This document shows positions 42,703-50,762 of a stretch of 64,000 nt of DNA, piece by piece. The translations under genes were made by a program, and so were the position numbers. This DNA is from Bacteroidales bacterium (GTDB lineage Bacteria; Bacteroidota; Bacteroidia; Bacteroidales; CAIWKO01): assembly GCA_023228145.1 (NCBI GenBank), contig JALOBU010000006.1, positions 74,328 through 138,327 of the forward strand, read 5' to 3'. The notes below the pieces were generated by a model, which saw nothing but the letters and a program-made list of their open reading frames with translations, searched no databases and had not been told where the DNA came from. Position 1 is the stretch's first letter. Each line of letters starts with the position of its first letter.

Positions 42703-44322
42703 TTAAACTTTCTCTTCTTTTTTTTCTTTGAATTTATCGCGCATGCGTTTGTTCAACGAAACAATACATTCACGGGAGGGAATGATTACCGAAATGCCTT
42801 CATATGCCAGTTCCTTTTCAAAAATCTTTACGTTTTCTTCATGATTTTTCCGTAAGGGTTTAATAATGTGAACATGTTCAGGGTCAACGCCAACTCCTTT
42901 ACATATATCAGCCACTTTGCCTGTAGCCGCGGATTTTTGCCCGCCGGTCATAGCTGTTATGCTATTGTCGAGGATGACTACAGTAATAGGAGAGTTGTTA
43001 TTTACAGCATCCAGAAGTCCGGTTATCCCTGAGTGAGTGAATGTGGAATCGCCGATAACTGCCACGGAAGGCACTAAGCCGGCATCGGCTGCGCCTTTAG
43101 CCATAGTGATGGAAGCGCCCATATCCACGCAGGAGTTAATAGCATCAAAAGGTGGCAAAGCTCCCAGAGTATAACAACCGATATCCGAAAAAACGCGGCC
43201 TTTACCGTATTTTGCAATAGCTTCATTCAAACCAAGATAAGTGTCAATGTGCGGGCAGCCGTTACAAAGTGATGGCGGGCGTCCTGCAACAACAGCGGGA
43301 ATTTGGGCAGGTTCTGTTTCTTTCATGCCAAGAGCTACAGCTACAAGATTTGGATTAAGTTCACCATCGCGGGGAACTGTGCCGTCCATGCGGCCTTTTA
43401 TCTTTAAGGAATTGTCTAAGTATCCTCTGAGCAATTCTTCCATCATCGGAGCTCCTTCTTCCAAAACAAGTATTTCATCACATTCTTTTGTGATTTTTTC
43501 AATCATTTTTCGTGGAGCTGGATACTGGGCTAAACGCAAAACAGGATATGGAATAATGCGTTCCGGATAGTTTTCCATCAGATAATTGAATGCAATGCCG
43601 AAAGTGATAATCCCCAAAGATTTGTCTTTTCCATCAATGTAAAAATTAAATGGCGATTTTTCGCCTTCCTCAATAAGTTGGTTCTGCGCATTTAGTAACA
43701 TTTTATAACGCTTGCGGGCAATAGCAGGTAACAAAACATATTGCCTCATATCTTCCGGCAATTTCAGGGTGTTTTGCTGTTTTGATGCTTTGCGGACCAC
43801 ACCGGAACGTGAATGTGCGAGTCTTGTGGTGATGCGAAGCAGTACAGGCAGGTGGTATCTTTCAGATAATTCAAAACCATAATGCACCATATCATATGCT
43901 TCCTGCTGATTTCCGGGTTCGAGAATAGGCAATAATGAAAATTTGCCATAAAACCTGGAATCCTGTTCGTTTTGCGAAGAGTGCATCGAAGGGTCATCGG
44001 CAGCAACAATGATTAAACCTCCGTTGGTTCCTGTGATTGCCGAATTGACAAAAGCATCGGCGGCAACATTTAACCCGACATGTTTCATGCAAGCCATAGA
44101 GCGTTTTCCTGCATAAGCCATACCGATGGCGCTTTCCACTGCGGTTTTTTCGTTAACTGCCCAGCATGCTTTTATGTGAAGCTCTTTAGCTTCTTTTGAA
44201 TGTTCAATATACTCAGTGATTTCAGTGGAGGGAGTTCCCGGATACGCATAAATACCCGACATACCCGCATCAATAGCCCCCTGAGCTATAGCTTCATCTC
44301 CCAATAACATTAATTTTTGCAT
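42703..44322 (-). CDS. iorA: indolepyruvate:ferredoxin oxidoreductase, alpha subunit (TPP-binding), no C-terminal ferredoxin domain
   Basis: Catalytic subunit, 539 residues. Seen: LLGDEAIAQGAIDAGMSGIYAYPGTPST (split: LGDEAIAQGAIDAG and YPGTPSTEI), KHVGLNVAADAFVNSA, GCPHIDTYLGLNEAI, FSDIGCYTLGALPP and the TPP motif VIGDSTFTHSGITGLLDAV with ILDNSITAMTGGQ. The C-terminus ends CIVSLNKRMRDKFKEKKEEKV; the 8Fe ferredoxin domain found at the end of longer IorA proteins is missing. The stop is 15 bases from the inverted repeat of the GxxExxY unit, so either this is the short Bacteroidota form or the end was cut by insertion. A well-formed -33/-7 promoter is at 44357-44387. Confidence 0.93.
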   Translation of the reverse strand: MQKLMLLGDEAIAQGAIDAGMSGIYAYPGTPSTEITEYIEHSKEAKELHIKACWAVNEKTAVESAIGMAYAGKRSMACMKHVGLNVAADAFVNSAITGTNGGLIIVAADDPSMHSSQNEQDSRFYGKFSLLPILEPGNQQEAYDMVHYGFELSERYHLPVLLRITTRLAHSRSGVVRKASKQQNTLKLPEDMRQYVLLPAIARKRYKMLLNAQNQLIEEGEKSPFNFYIDGKDKSLGIITFGIAFNYLMENYPERIIPYPVLRLAQYPAPRKMIEKITKECDEILVLEEGAPMMEELLRGYLDNSLKIKGRMDGTVPRDGELNPNLVAVALGMKETEPAQIPAVVAGRPPSLCNGCPHIDTYLGLNEAIAKYGKGRVFSDIGCYTLGALPPFDAINSCVDMGASITMAKGAADAGLVPSVAVIGDSTFTHSGITGLLDAVNNNSPITVVILDNSITAMTGGQKSAATGKVADICKGVGVDPEHVHIIKPLRKNHEENVKIFEKELAYEGISVIIPSRECIVSLNKRMRDKFKEKKEEKV

Positions 44323-44356
44323 ATACTTCTAATTTTATTTAAATCGGTTTTTTTAA

Positions 44357-44387
44357 CAAAACTACATATTTTTTTTTATCTGCCAAA
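44357..44387 (-). promoter_or_regulatory. Bacteroidota -33/-7 promoter for iorA
   Basis: Minus-strand TTTG (44384-44387), exactly 19 bases, then TAGTTTTG (44357-44364): a full TTTG-N19-TAnnTTTG match 35 bases before the iorA ATG. Confidence 0.75.
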
Positions 44388-44408
44388 TGTGAGTTCAAAA
44401 CATAAAAA

Positions 44409-44894
44409 TTATTCTTTTGAAGGATATATGAAAAACCTTTTTTGGCAAGGTGATTTATGAATTTTTGCCCATATATCAGTTTCAAAATCTAAGCAAATAA
44501 TTCCGAATGGCGGCAATACAATTTTTGGTGTAATGAATAAATTTACGAAATCTGTTAGGCCGGGATTGTGACCAACCATTACAATTTTTGCAACATCATC
44601 ATTCAACTCACAAAGAATATCAAGCAAGTCTTCAATCCCTGCATTATAAATTCTGGCATCATTTATTATTTTTTTTGTGCAAAAATTGCTTAAGCTGGAA
44701 ATTTGTAATGCTGTTTCACTGGCACGACAAGCATGGCTGGCTAATATCAACTCAAATTCAGGTTTAAAGTTTTCAAGACGCTTATATGTTTTTTCAATGC
44801 TTTCTAATCCGTGAGTAGTTAAATGCCGTTTAATGTCACCGGCTTTTGAATATGCTTCAGCTTCGGCATGCCTGATAAGGTAAATGGTTTTCAT
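44409..44894 (-). CDS. SixA-like histidine phosphatase
   Basis: A 161-residue histidine-phosphatase (branch 1) protein. Seen: MKTIYLIRHAEAEAYS with the phospho-accepting His in LIRHAEAE, LILASHACRASETALQI (the ASxxxRAxxTA block) and MVGHNPGLTDFVN with the second catalytic His. E. coli SixA dephosphorylates His-containing phosphotransfer proteins; the substrate here is unknown. ATG at 44894 is chosen over one nine codons upstream because it starts directly at the fold and lies after the glyA terminator. Confidence 0.88.
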   Translation of the reverse strand: MKTIYLIRHAEAEAYSKAGDIKRHLTTHGLESIEKTYKRLENFKPEFELILASHACRASETALQISSLSNFCTKKIINDARIYNAGIEDLLDILCELNDDVAKIVMVGHNPGLTDFVNLFITPKIVLPPFGIICLDFETDIWAKIHKSPCQKRFFIYPSKE

Positions 44895-44910
44895 GTAATA
44901 GCTAAAAATG

Positions 44911-44941
44911 AAAAGGCACAAGAAAACTCCTGTGCCTTTTT
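44911..44941 (-). terminator. intrinsic terminator after glyA
   Basis: A 10-base stem (AAAAGGCACA / TGTGCCTTTT) with a 10-base loop and T-rich sequence on both sides; 24 bases past the glyA stop, on the minus strand. It may also work in the other direction. Confidence 0.8.
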
Positions 44942-44964
44942 AACGAAATGTTTATAAAAATATT

Positions 44965-46245
44965 TTAATAAGCGAATAATGGAAAATCGTTCATGAATTT
45001 TTTCACGCGTTCTCCAACACCGGCAATGACTGCTTCGTTGGCAATATTTGAAATTACCTCGTCCAGCAATTCAACAATCATTGGCATGTGTTCTTCTTTC
45101 ATGCCACGTGTAGTTATGGCAGGTGTGCCAACTCGCAATCCTGATGTCTGAAAGGGTGATCGGCTGTCGAAAGGAACCATATTTTTGTTAACAGTAATAT
45201 GTGCCTTAACCAGTGTGTTTTCAACAACTTTTCCTGTTATTTCCGGAAATTTGGTGCGAAGGTCTATCAGCATCAGGTGGTTGTCGGTGCCTCCTGAAAT
45301 TACTTTATAGCCTTTATCCGTAAAACATTTCGACATAACGGTAGCATTTTTCTGCACCTGAACCACATAATTTTTATAGGAATCGGTCAGGGCTTCTCCA
45401 AAAGCCACGGCTTTGGAGGCGATGACATGTTCCAGCGGCCCGCCCTGAACACCCGGAAATACTGCAGAATCAAGTAATGCGGACATCATTTTTATTTCGC
45501 CTTTGGGAGTTGTGAGGCCCCATGGGTTTTCAAAATCTTTTCCCATCATAATTATGCCGCCTCTCGGTCCGCGTAAGGTTTTGTGAGTGGTTGAGGTAAC
45601 AACGTGACAGTGGGGTAGTGGGTTATTCAGAAGTCCTTTGGCAATGAGTCCTGCTGGATGAGCAATATCGGCCATCAGAATGGCATTAATCTTATCAGCT
45701 ATTTCGCGCATACGTTTGAAATCCCAGTCGCGTGAATAGGCTGATGCTCCGGCAATGATGAGTTTCGGGCGTTCGCGCAACGCCACTTCTTCCATCTTAT
45801 CATAATTTACGGTTCCGGTTTCTTCTTCCACGCCATAATCAACCACCTTATATAGGATTCCGGAAGAGTTTACGGGCGAGCCATGAGAAAGGTGTCCGCC
45901 GTGCGAAAGGTTAAGCCCCATGAATGTGTCTCCTGGTTTAAGGCAGGTGAGCAAAACAGCCATATTGGCCTGTGCCCCGGAGTGCGGCTGGACATTAGCA
46001 TAGGCAGCGCCGAATAGCTCTTTTAAGCGGTCAATGGCAATTTGCTCTGTCTGGTCAACGATTTGACAACCGCCATAATAGCGTTTTCCGGGATAACCTT
46101 CGGCATATTTATTTGTTAAAACAGAGCCCATGGCTTCGAGCACCTGCTGGCTGACAAAGTTTTCGGAAGCAATTAATTCAATTCCGTGTAACTGACGTTC
46201 ATATTCCTTCTGAATAAGGTCGAAAATTTTAGAATCTCTTTCCAT
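44965..46245 (-). CDS. glyA: serine hydroxymethyltransferase
   Basis: PLP enzyme converting serine and tetrahydrofolate to glycine and 5,10-methylene-THF, the main one-carbon source. 426 residues. Seen: ELIASENFVS, GYPGKRYYGGC, NVQPHSGAQANMAV, SHGGHLSHGSPVN, and the PLP-lysine motif STTHKTLRGPRGG with Lys222. A -33/-7 promoter lies at 46271-46299 and a strong terminator follows at 44911-44941, so it is a single-gene transcript. Confidence 0.98.
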   Translation of the reverse strand: MERDSKIFDLIQKEYERQLHGIELIASENFVSQQVLEAMGSVLTNKYAEGYPGKRYYGGCQIVDQTEQIAIDRLKELFGAAYANVQPHSGAQANMAVLLTCLKPGDTFMGLNLSHGGHLSHGSPVNSSGILYKVVDYGVEEETGTVNYDKMEEVALRERPKLIIAGASAYSRDWDFKRMREIADKINAILMADIAHPAGLIAKGLLNNPLPHCHVVTSTTHKTLRGPRGGIIMMGKDFENPWGLTTPKGEIKMMSALLDSAVFPGVQGGPLEHVIASKAVAFGEALTDSYKNYVVQVQKNATVMSKCFTDKGYKVISGGTDNHLMLIDLRTKFPEITGKVVENTLVKAHITVNKNMVPFDSRSPFQTSGLRVGTPAITTRGMKEEHMPMIVELLDEVISNIANEAVIAGVGERVKKFMNDFPLFAY

Positions 46246-46270
46246 TACATTTAATTTATAATTTGTGCTG

Positions 46271-46299
46271 CAAATGTAAAAATAAATTTTAAATTCAAA
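46271..46299 (-). promoter_or_regulatory. -33/-7 promoter for glyA
   Basis: Minus-strand TTTG (46296-46299), 17 bases, TACATTTG (46271-46278). The spacing is two bases under the usual 19 but both boxes are exact; the ATG is 25 bases further. Confidence 0.6.
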
Positions 46300-46406
46300 T
46301 TGTTTAGTGCCGGAGTGACTGTAATGCTAAGTCTTGCTGTCATTTGTTTTTTGTTCCGGCCACATTAGACTCACCCCAACACTTATGACGATAGCAAAAA
46401 AAATCT

Positions 46407-46414
46407 TATCTTTG
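46407..46414 (+). promoter_or_regulatory. -7 element for the cytidylate-kinase-like gene
   Basis: TATCTTTG matches TAnnTTTG and ends 23 bases before the ATG at 46438. Confidence 0.45.
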
Positions 46415-46437
46415 GTTTTAAATACGAGAAATTGTTG

Positions 46438-46995
46438 ATGAAAAATTATCCCAAAATATCCGTCACTGGCGACCTGGGAAGTGGTAAAAGCCATGTCAGC
46501 CGGCTGCTTTCAGAAAAACTCGGGTTTCGTATTGTTTCCACCGGTTTGATTCAGCGTGATATTGCTGCAAAATACAATATGACAACCCTTGAATTAAATG
46601 AATATACTAAAACCCATCCCGAAATTGACGATGAAATAGACTCTACTATCGAGAAGCTTCAGGACGCTAATGAATCATTGATTTTTGATTCTCGCCTGGC
46701 ATGGCATTTTGCGCCAAAATCATTTAAGGTTTATCTTACAGTAAATATTAATGAAGCGGCCCGGCGGATTTTTTACGATACGCGCACCAGCGAAAATTAT
46801 CTGGATATTGAAGAAACAAAAAACAAAATATCAGCACGCCGCAGCAGCGAACTGGAACGATTCAAAGCGTATTATGGTATTGATTACTCCAATCTGAATA
46901 ATTATGACCTTGTTATAGATACTTCCGATAAAACACCCGAAGCAGTAAATGAAATAATAACAGAAAACTTCAAAAACTGGATAAAAGAAAATTAA
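46438..46995 (+). CDS. cytidylate kinase-like NMP kinase
   Basis: A 185-residue P-loop kinase of the cytidylate-kinase-like group. Seen: ISVTGDLGSGKSHVSRLLSE (P-loop GDLGSGKS near residues 10-17), RIVSTGLIQRDIA, LIFDSRLAWHF (Walker B-like), and the lid region RRIFYDTRTSENY with KISARRSSELERF. It is shorter than true Cmk (about 220-230), so the substrate may be another nucleotide. The ATG at 46438 is preferred over a TTG two codons earlier. The MITE-like element at 47013-47185 begins 18 bases after its stop. Confidence 0.8.
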   Translation: MKNYPKISVTGDLGSGKSHVSRLLSEKLGFRIVSTGLIQRDIAAKYNMTTLELNEYTKTHPEIDDEIDSTIEKLQDANESLIFDSRLAWHFAPKSFKVYLTVNINEAARRIFYDTRTSENYLDIEETKNKISARRSSELERFKAYYGIDYSNLNNYDLVIDTSDKTPEAVNEIITENFKNWIKEN

Positions 46996-47012
46996 AGAAA
47001 TAATTAGAAAAA

Positions 47013-47185
47013 GAGGCTGTCTCAAAAGCACTTTGTGCGCCTTTGTGCATCCTTTGAGAACTTTGTGGTAAATATAAGTAGTTGAACCACAAAGAGACAC
47101 GAAGCCCGCCTGACCGGACGGGCAGGTACACACTAAGGCAATCACAAAGGTAAAGTCCGATAATTTAAATTTTTGAGACACTCTC
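47013..47185. mobile_element. MITE-like element with 15-bp terminal inverted repeats
   Basis: Left end GAGGCTGTCTCAAAA (47013-47027) and the reverse complement of the right end, GAGAGTGTCTCAAAA (47171-47185), agree at 13 of 15 bases. Inside are CTTTGTG-type repeats, then ACCACAAAG-type repeats in opposite orientation across a 16-base spacer, and a GC-rich hairpin (GCCCG / CGGGC near 47104-47122). 173 bases, no ORF. GAGGCTGTCTCAAAA-like ends occur on several Bacteroidota insertion sequences; a non-autonomous derivative is inferred. No clear target duplication is seen. Confidence 0.6.
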
Positions 47186-47250
47186 ATTATGAAGAATTAA
47201 ACCCTAAGAACTCTAAGAATCGGGCTTTAGCCCTGATAAAAAACAATAAA

Positions 47251-48498
47251 ATGAAAATAGCAATAATAGGATTCGGAGCAGCCTCCATCGGATTCATCGG
47301 AAAAATAAAAAGTTCTCCACACGAGTTTCACGTATTTGAAAAATCAAAAGATATACATTCTTCCAGCATCTCTGGTATACGTGCAGACGGGAAGCTTTTT
47401 GTGTCATCTGAAATGGGTGGGGATATTTTTATTGATAGAAAAATTCAACAGCAACTTGTAAATTTTTACCTTGATAAAACCTCGGAAAAGCAATGCGAAA
47501 CCGGTAAATCTTTTCACAACTCCAAATATTATGAAGAGTTTTATCGCTTCGGGTTTATGCCGGTTTCTGCAGAATTTTATCATGTGGGCACTGACCAGTT
47601 GAAGGGGGTGCTTGATAATGTTTATGAATATTTCAGAACTTTCAAAAACCTCCATTTTCATTTTAATGCATTAGTTACAGATATAGAGGTAAAAAACAAT
47701 AAAATTCTAATTAATCAAAAAGAAGAGTTTGATGCTGCTGTTGTATCTGCAGGCAGAAGCGGGCATAAACTTATCAAAGCTGTTATTCAAAATTATCCGG
47801 AGCTGGTTTTAGAAAATACAGTACTTGATTTAGGTGTTCGCTTTGAAATGCCTGACCATATTGTAAGTGAATTAAATAAGGAAATGTATGAATTTAAAGT
47901 GAAGTACAGGAGCAAAACAGGATATATGGTTCGTACATTTTGCAACAATCCGTCAGGTTATGTTGTAAATGAAAAGTATGATGACTTTGTTACAGTGAAC
48001 GGTCATGCCAAAATGAACCAGAAAAGCACGAATACTAATTTCGCTGTATTGACAACCGTTGAACTCACTGTACCCTTTAACGACCCAATCGGATATGGTT
48101 CTCATATAGCTAAATTGACAAATCTGCTGGCGGGGAAAGATAAAGTTATTTTGCAAACTTATAAAGACCTGAAAAATTCCAAGCGCACAAAAAAACTGTA
48201 CAGAGTATTGCCAACATTGCCCGAAGAAAGTTATATCCTTGGTGATATCAACCTGGCCTTTCCGCGCCGGATCATTGAGAGCATTATTGATTTTGTAGAG
48301 CAATTAGATAAGGTAGTTCCAGGTGTTGCTAATGACGACAACCTTGTGTATGCACCTGAAATTAAATTTTATTCCAACAAACTGAACAACGAATATTTCA
48401 AAAACTTAAAATTTATTGGCGATTGCTCGGGCTACACACGTTCCATCATTTATGCAACAGCACACGGTTATTTGATGGGGGATGAGTTTTTAAAATGA
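47251..48498 (+). CDS. FAD-dependent oxidoreductase-like protein
   Basis: A 415-residue flavoprotein resembling the NAD(FAD)-utilising dehydrogenase group (COG2509-like). Seen: an N-terminal dinucleotide fold KIAIIGFGAASIGFIGKIK (GxGxxxxGxxxK), FDAAVVSAGRSGHKLIKAV in the second half of that fold, and a C-terminal FIGDCSGYTRSIIYATAHG, where FAD-binding proteins of this group carry their GD-G-xSRGI motif. ATG at 47251 directly precedes the fold; a start upstream would lie inside the repeat region. Substrate unknown. The stop codon abuts the REP-like palindrome cluster at 48498-48608. Confidence 0.8.
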   Translation: MKIAIIGFGAASIGFIGKIKSSPHEFHVFEKSKDIHSSSISGIRADGKLFVSSEMGGDIFIDRKIQQQLVNFYLDKTSEKQCETGKSFHNSKYYEEFYRFGFMPVSAEFYHVGTDQLKGVLDNVYEYFRTFKNLHFHFNALVTDIEVKNNKILINQKEEFDAAVVSAGRSGHKLIKAVIQNYPELVLENTVLDLGVRFEMPDHIVSELNKEMYEFKVKYRSKTGYMVRTFCNNPSGYVVNEKYDDFVTVNGHAKMNQKSTNTNFAVLTTVELTVPFNDPIGYGSHIAKLTNLLAGKDKVILQTYKDLKNSKRTKKLYRVLPTLPEESYILGDINLAFPRRIIESIIDFVEQLDKVVPGVANDDNLVYAPEIKFYSNKLNNEYFKNLKFIGDCSGYTRSIIYATAHGYLMGDEFLK

Positions 48499-48608
48499 TT
48501 GAAGGGCTGAAGCCCTTGAAATATTGGTTATTTTACCAATAGCCCTGACATTAATGTCGGGGCTATTAAATAATCAAAATCAATCAGATAGGGCTTCAGC
48601 CCTTCAAT
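48498..48608. repeat. REP-like palindrome cluster between convergent genes
   Basis: A perfect 19-base inverted repeat (ATTGAAGGGCTGAAGCCCT at 48498-48516 and its reverse complement at 48590-48608) encloses two more hairpins: ATTGGT / ACCAAT around 48524-48541 and AATAGCCC-GACAT / ATGTC-GGGCTATT around 48538-48567. Each arm of the outer repeat also folds on itself (AGGGCT / AGCCCT). It fills the whole gap between two convergent genes, overlapping one stop, so it may also stop transcription from both sides. Confidence 0.85.
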
Positions 48609-48609
48609 A

Positions 48610-49407
48610 TTACAATCCTAATGCTTCTGCGATTAGTTCTGCGATATCCAGATTTTTTACTGCTTCTTCTTTATTTTTATACTTTAATCCATCGGTAAGC
48701 ATTACCATGCAGAAAGGGCAGGCCGTGGCAATGATCTCAGCACCGGTTTCCAGTGCTTCTTCCGTGCGTTCAATAAATACTTCTTTTTTGCCTTTTTCGG
48801 CTTCTTTAAACATTTGGGCTCCTCCTGCACCGCAACATAAGGCAAAACTTTTGTTTCGCTTCATTTCTTTTTTATGGGCCGGGACGGCTTTTAAAACCTC
48901 ACGGGGGCTTTCATAATCATTATTCCCGCGTCCGAGATAACACGGGTCGTGAAAGGTAATTATTTTTTCTGAAAAGCTTTGGTTGTCAATCTTTAGCTTC
49001 CCTGTTTTGATAAATTGTTGTAATAGTTGTGTGTAATGTATTACTTCATAATTTCCCCCCAGTTCAGGGTATTCGTTTTTTAAAGTATTAAAACAATGCG
49101 GGCAAGTGGTAATGATTTTATTTATCTCATACTTTTTAAATGTATCAATATTTGTCATAGCCTGCATCTGAAAAAGCATCTCATTCCCTGCACGCCTTGC
49201 CGGATCACCTGTGCAGGTTTCTTCTATTCCCAGAACCCCATAGCTAACCTTAAGATGAGTAAGGATTTTTATGAATGCCCTGGAAACTTTTTTATACCTG
49301 TCGTCAAAGGCACCGGCGCAACCTACCCAGTACAAAAACTCAGGCTTTTCACCTTTGGCTTGTAAATCAGCCATTACAGGGACTTCAATTTTTATTTTTT
49401 CTTCCAT
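48610..49407 (-). CDS. (Fe-S)-binding CCG-domain protein, heterodisulfide-reductase D-like
   Basis: A 265-residue cytosolic protein with two cysteine-rich CCG domains. Seen: YWVGCAGAFDD and the partial site ITTCPHCFNTLKNEYP, then HDPCYLGRGNNDYESPREVL, FALCCGAGGAQM and ATACPFCMVML, the CX(n)CCGX(n)CXXC pattern that binds a catalytic [4Fe-4S] cluster in HdrB/HdrD. It sits 11 bases after the membrane Fe-S protein gene, and together they make an HdrDE-like complex that may pass electrons between a membrane quinone pool and a soluble acceptor. No ferredoxin or ETF genes are adjacent. Confidence 0.88.
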   Translation of the reverse strand: MEEKIKIEVPVMADLQAKGEKPEFLYWVGCAGAFDDRYKKVSRAFIKILTHLKVSYGVLGIEETCTGDPARRAGNEMLFQMQAMTNIDTFKKYEINKIITTCPHCFNTLKNEYPELGGNYEVIHYTQLLQQFIKTGKLKIDNQSFSEKIITFHDPCYLGRGNNDYESPREVLKAVPAHKKEMKRNKSFALCCGAGGAQMFKEAEKGKKEVFIERTEEALETGAEIIATACPFCMVMLTDGLKYKNKEEAVKNLDIAELIAEALGL

Positions 49408-49418
49408 GATTCCCGTAA

Positions 49419-50738
49419 TTAATTAGTTTTGTTTAAAGCAAGTTCTCCTGTCCACAGCAGCCTGTCCTCCGGAGAAAACTGCCAGGGGGCTCCATTGTTC
49501 TCAATGTTGGCAAACATTGATTTTAATTGTGCTGGCACATTGCCTTCTTCCATAACGAGATAACGGCGCATACCTAAAATCAGCTCCGGCTGGTTGATGT
49601 TAAGAGGGCATTCCCGGGCACAAGCATTACATGTGGTACATGCCCAGAGTTCTTCTGTACTGATGAAATCATTTAATAGAGATTTGCCGTCATCAAAGCT
49701 TTTACCACTTTTAATCATTTTAGGGCCTTTTTCTTTCATGCGGGCACGAAAATCCATGATTATTTTTCGAGGGGATAATTTTTTGCCGGTAATATTAGCG
49801 GGGCATACAGAGGTGCAGCGTCCGCATTGAGTGCAAGTCAATGAATCAAGATAGTTTTTCCATGTTCCGTCTTCTACATCTTTTATTCCCAGGCGCTCCA
49901 TTACTTGTCCTTGCTCTGAAGAACTTGATGTATAAGCCAATGAAGGGTCAAGCATCATCTTCACTTCATGTGTTACATTTTCCATATTGGAAAGTTTTCC
50001 CAAGGGCTCAAGCCTGCTGAAAAAAACATTGAACAGGGACATGAAAATGTGGAAATGTTTGGAATAAGGTAGAATATTTGCAAATAAAAAAATCAGTAAA
50101 ATGTGTACCCACCAGAAAAACCGGTATAAATCATAATCTTCTTCTCCGGTTCCTATCCACCCCGCAATTACTGAACTTACCGGGAAATAGCCTTGAATTT
50201 CATCATTTAATAGGTCACAGGAAGTCATATAAAAGGTATTCATTCCCAGCAGAGAAATCATCAGGAGTAAAATCAGAGATAACGCCAAAGCTGCATCCTG
50301 ATGGTTTTTTGGCTTCATTTCCAGTCCTTCAAAACGCTTCACTTTAAGCATCAGTCTTCTGACAAGAAAAATCAATATGGAAATTATAATAAGCAAGGCA
50401 AAAATATCTCCGCTTGCCGTGATGAAATTGTATAAAGCACCTAAAAATGAAAGCACTCTTTCTGTTCTGAAAACGCCGTCAATGACCATCTCGATACTTC
50501 CAATAAGTATCACGCAAAAACCCCAGAAAACAAGAGCATGTAGAAATCCTATCACAGGGCGTCTGAAAATTTTACTTTGGAAAAAAGCAACATCAAAAAG
50601 AACTTTAAAGCGCCTGCCAAAATCTTTTACAGGGAATGGCCTCGTGAAGGTGAAAAATTTGGATATTCTGTTTATGGTATAAAAAAATACGCATAAAGTT
50701 ATGAACAGTATGATGATAAAGACTATCTGACTTGCCAT
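49419..50738 (-). CDS. membrane cytochrome-b-like / 2[4Fe-4S] ferredoxin fusion (HdrE-GlpC-like)
   Basis: About 439 residues. Seen: about five N-terminal membrane segments (QIVFIIILFITLCVFFYTI, FLHALVFWGFCVILIG, ALALSLILLLMISLLGMN) with a NarI/HdrE-like His-containing stretch (FFWWVHILLIFLFANILPY, SKHFHIF), then two [4Fe-4S] sites: CTQCGRCTSVCPANITG and CTTCNACARECPLNINQ. The Fe-S domain would face the cytosol and pair with the CCG-domain protein encoded 11 bases downstream. ATG at 50738 is chosen over a TTG three codons earlier. The role in electron transfer to or from quinone is inferred from the family. Confidence 0.87.
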   Translation of the reverse strand: MASQIVFIIILFITLCVFFYTINRISKFFTFTRPFPVKDFGRRFKVLFDVAFFQSKIFRRPVIGFLHALVFWGFCVILIGSIEMVIDGVFRTERVLSFLGALYNFITASGDIFALLIIISILIFLVRRLMLKVKRFEGLEMKPKNHQDAALALSLILLLMISLLGMNTFYMTSCDLLNDEIQGYFPVSSVIAGWIGTGEEDYDLYRFFWWVHILLIFLFANILPYSKHFHIFMSLFNVFFSRLEPLGKLSNMENVTHEVKMMLDPSLAYTSSSSEQGQVMERLGIKDVEDGTWKNYLDSLTCTQCGRCTSVCPANITGKKLSPRKIIMDFRARMKEKGPKMIKSGKSFDDGKSLLNDFISTEELWACTTCNACARECPLNINQPELILGMRRYLVMEEGNVPAQLKSMFANIENNGAPWQFSPEDRLLWTGELALNKTN

Positions 50739-50762
50739 AATAAACAACTTAGTAAAGTAGGG

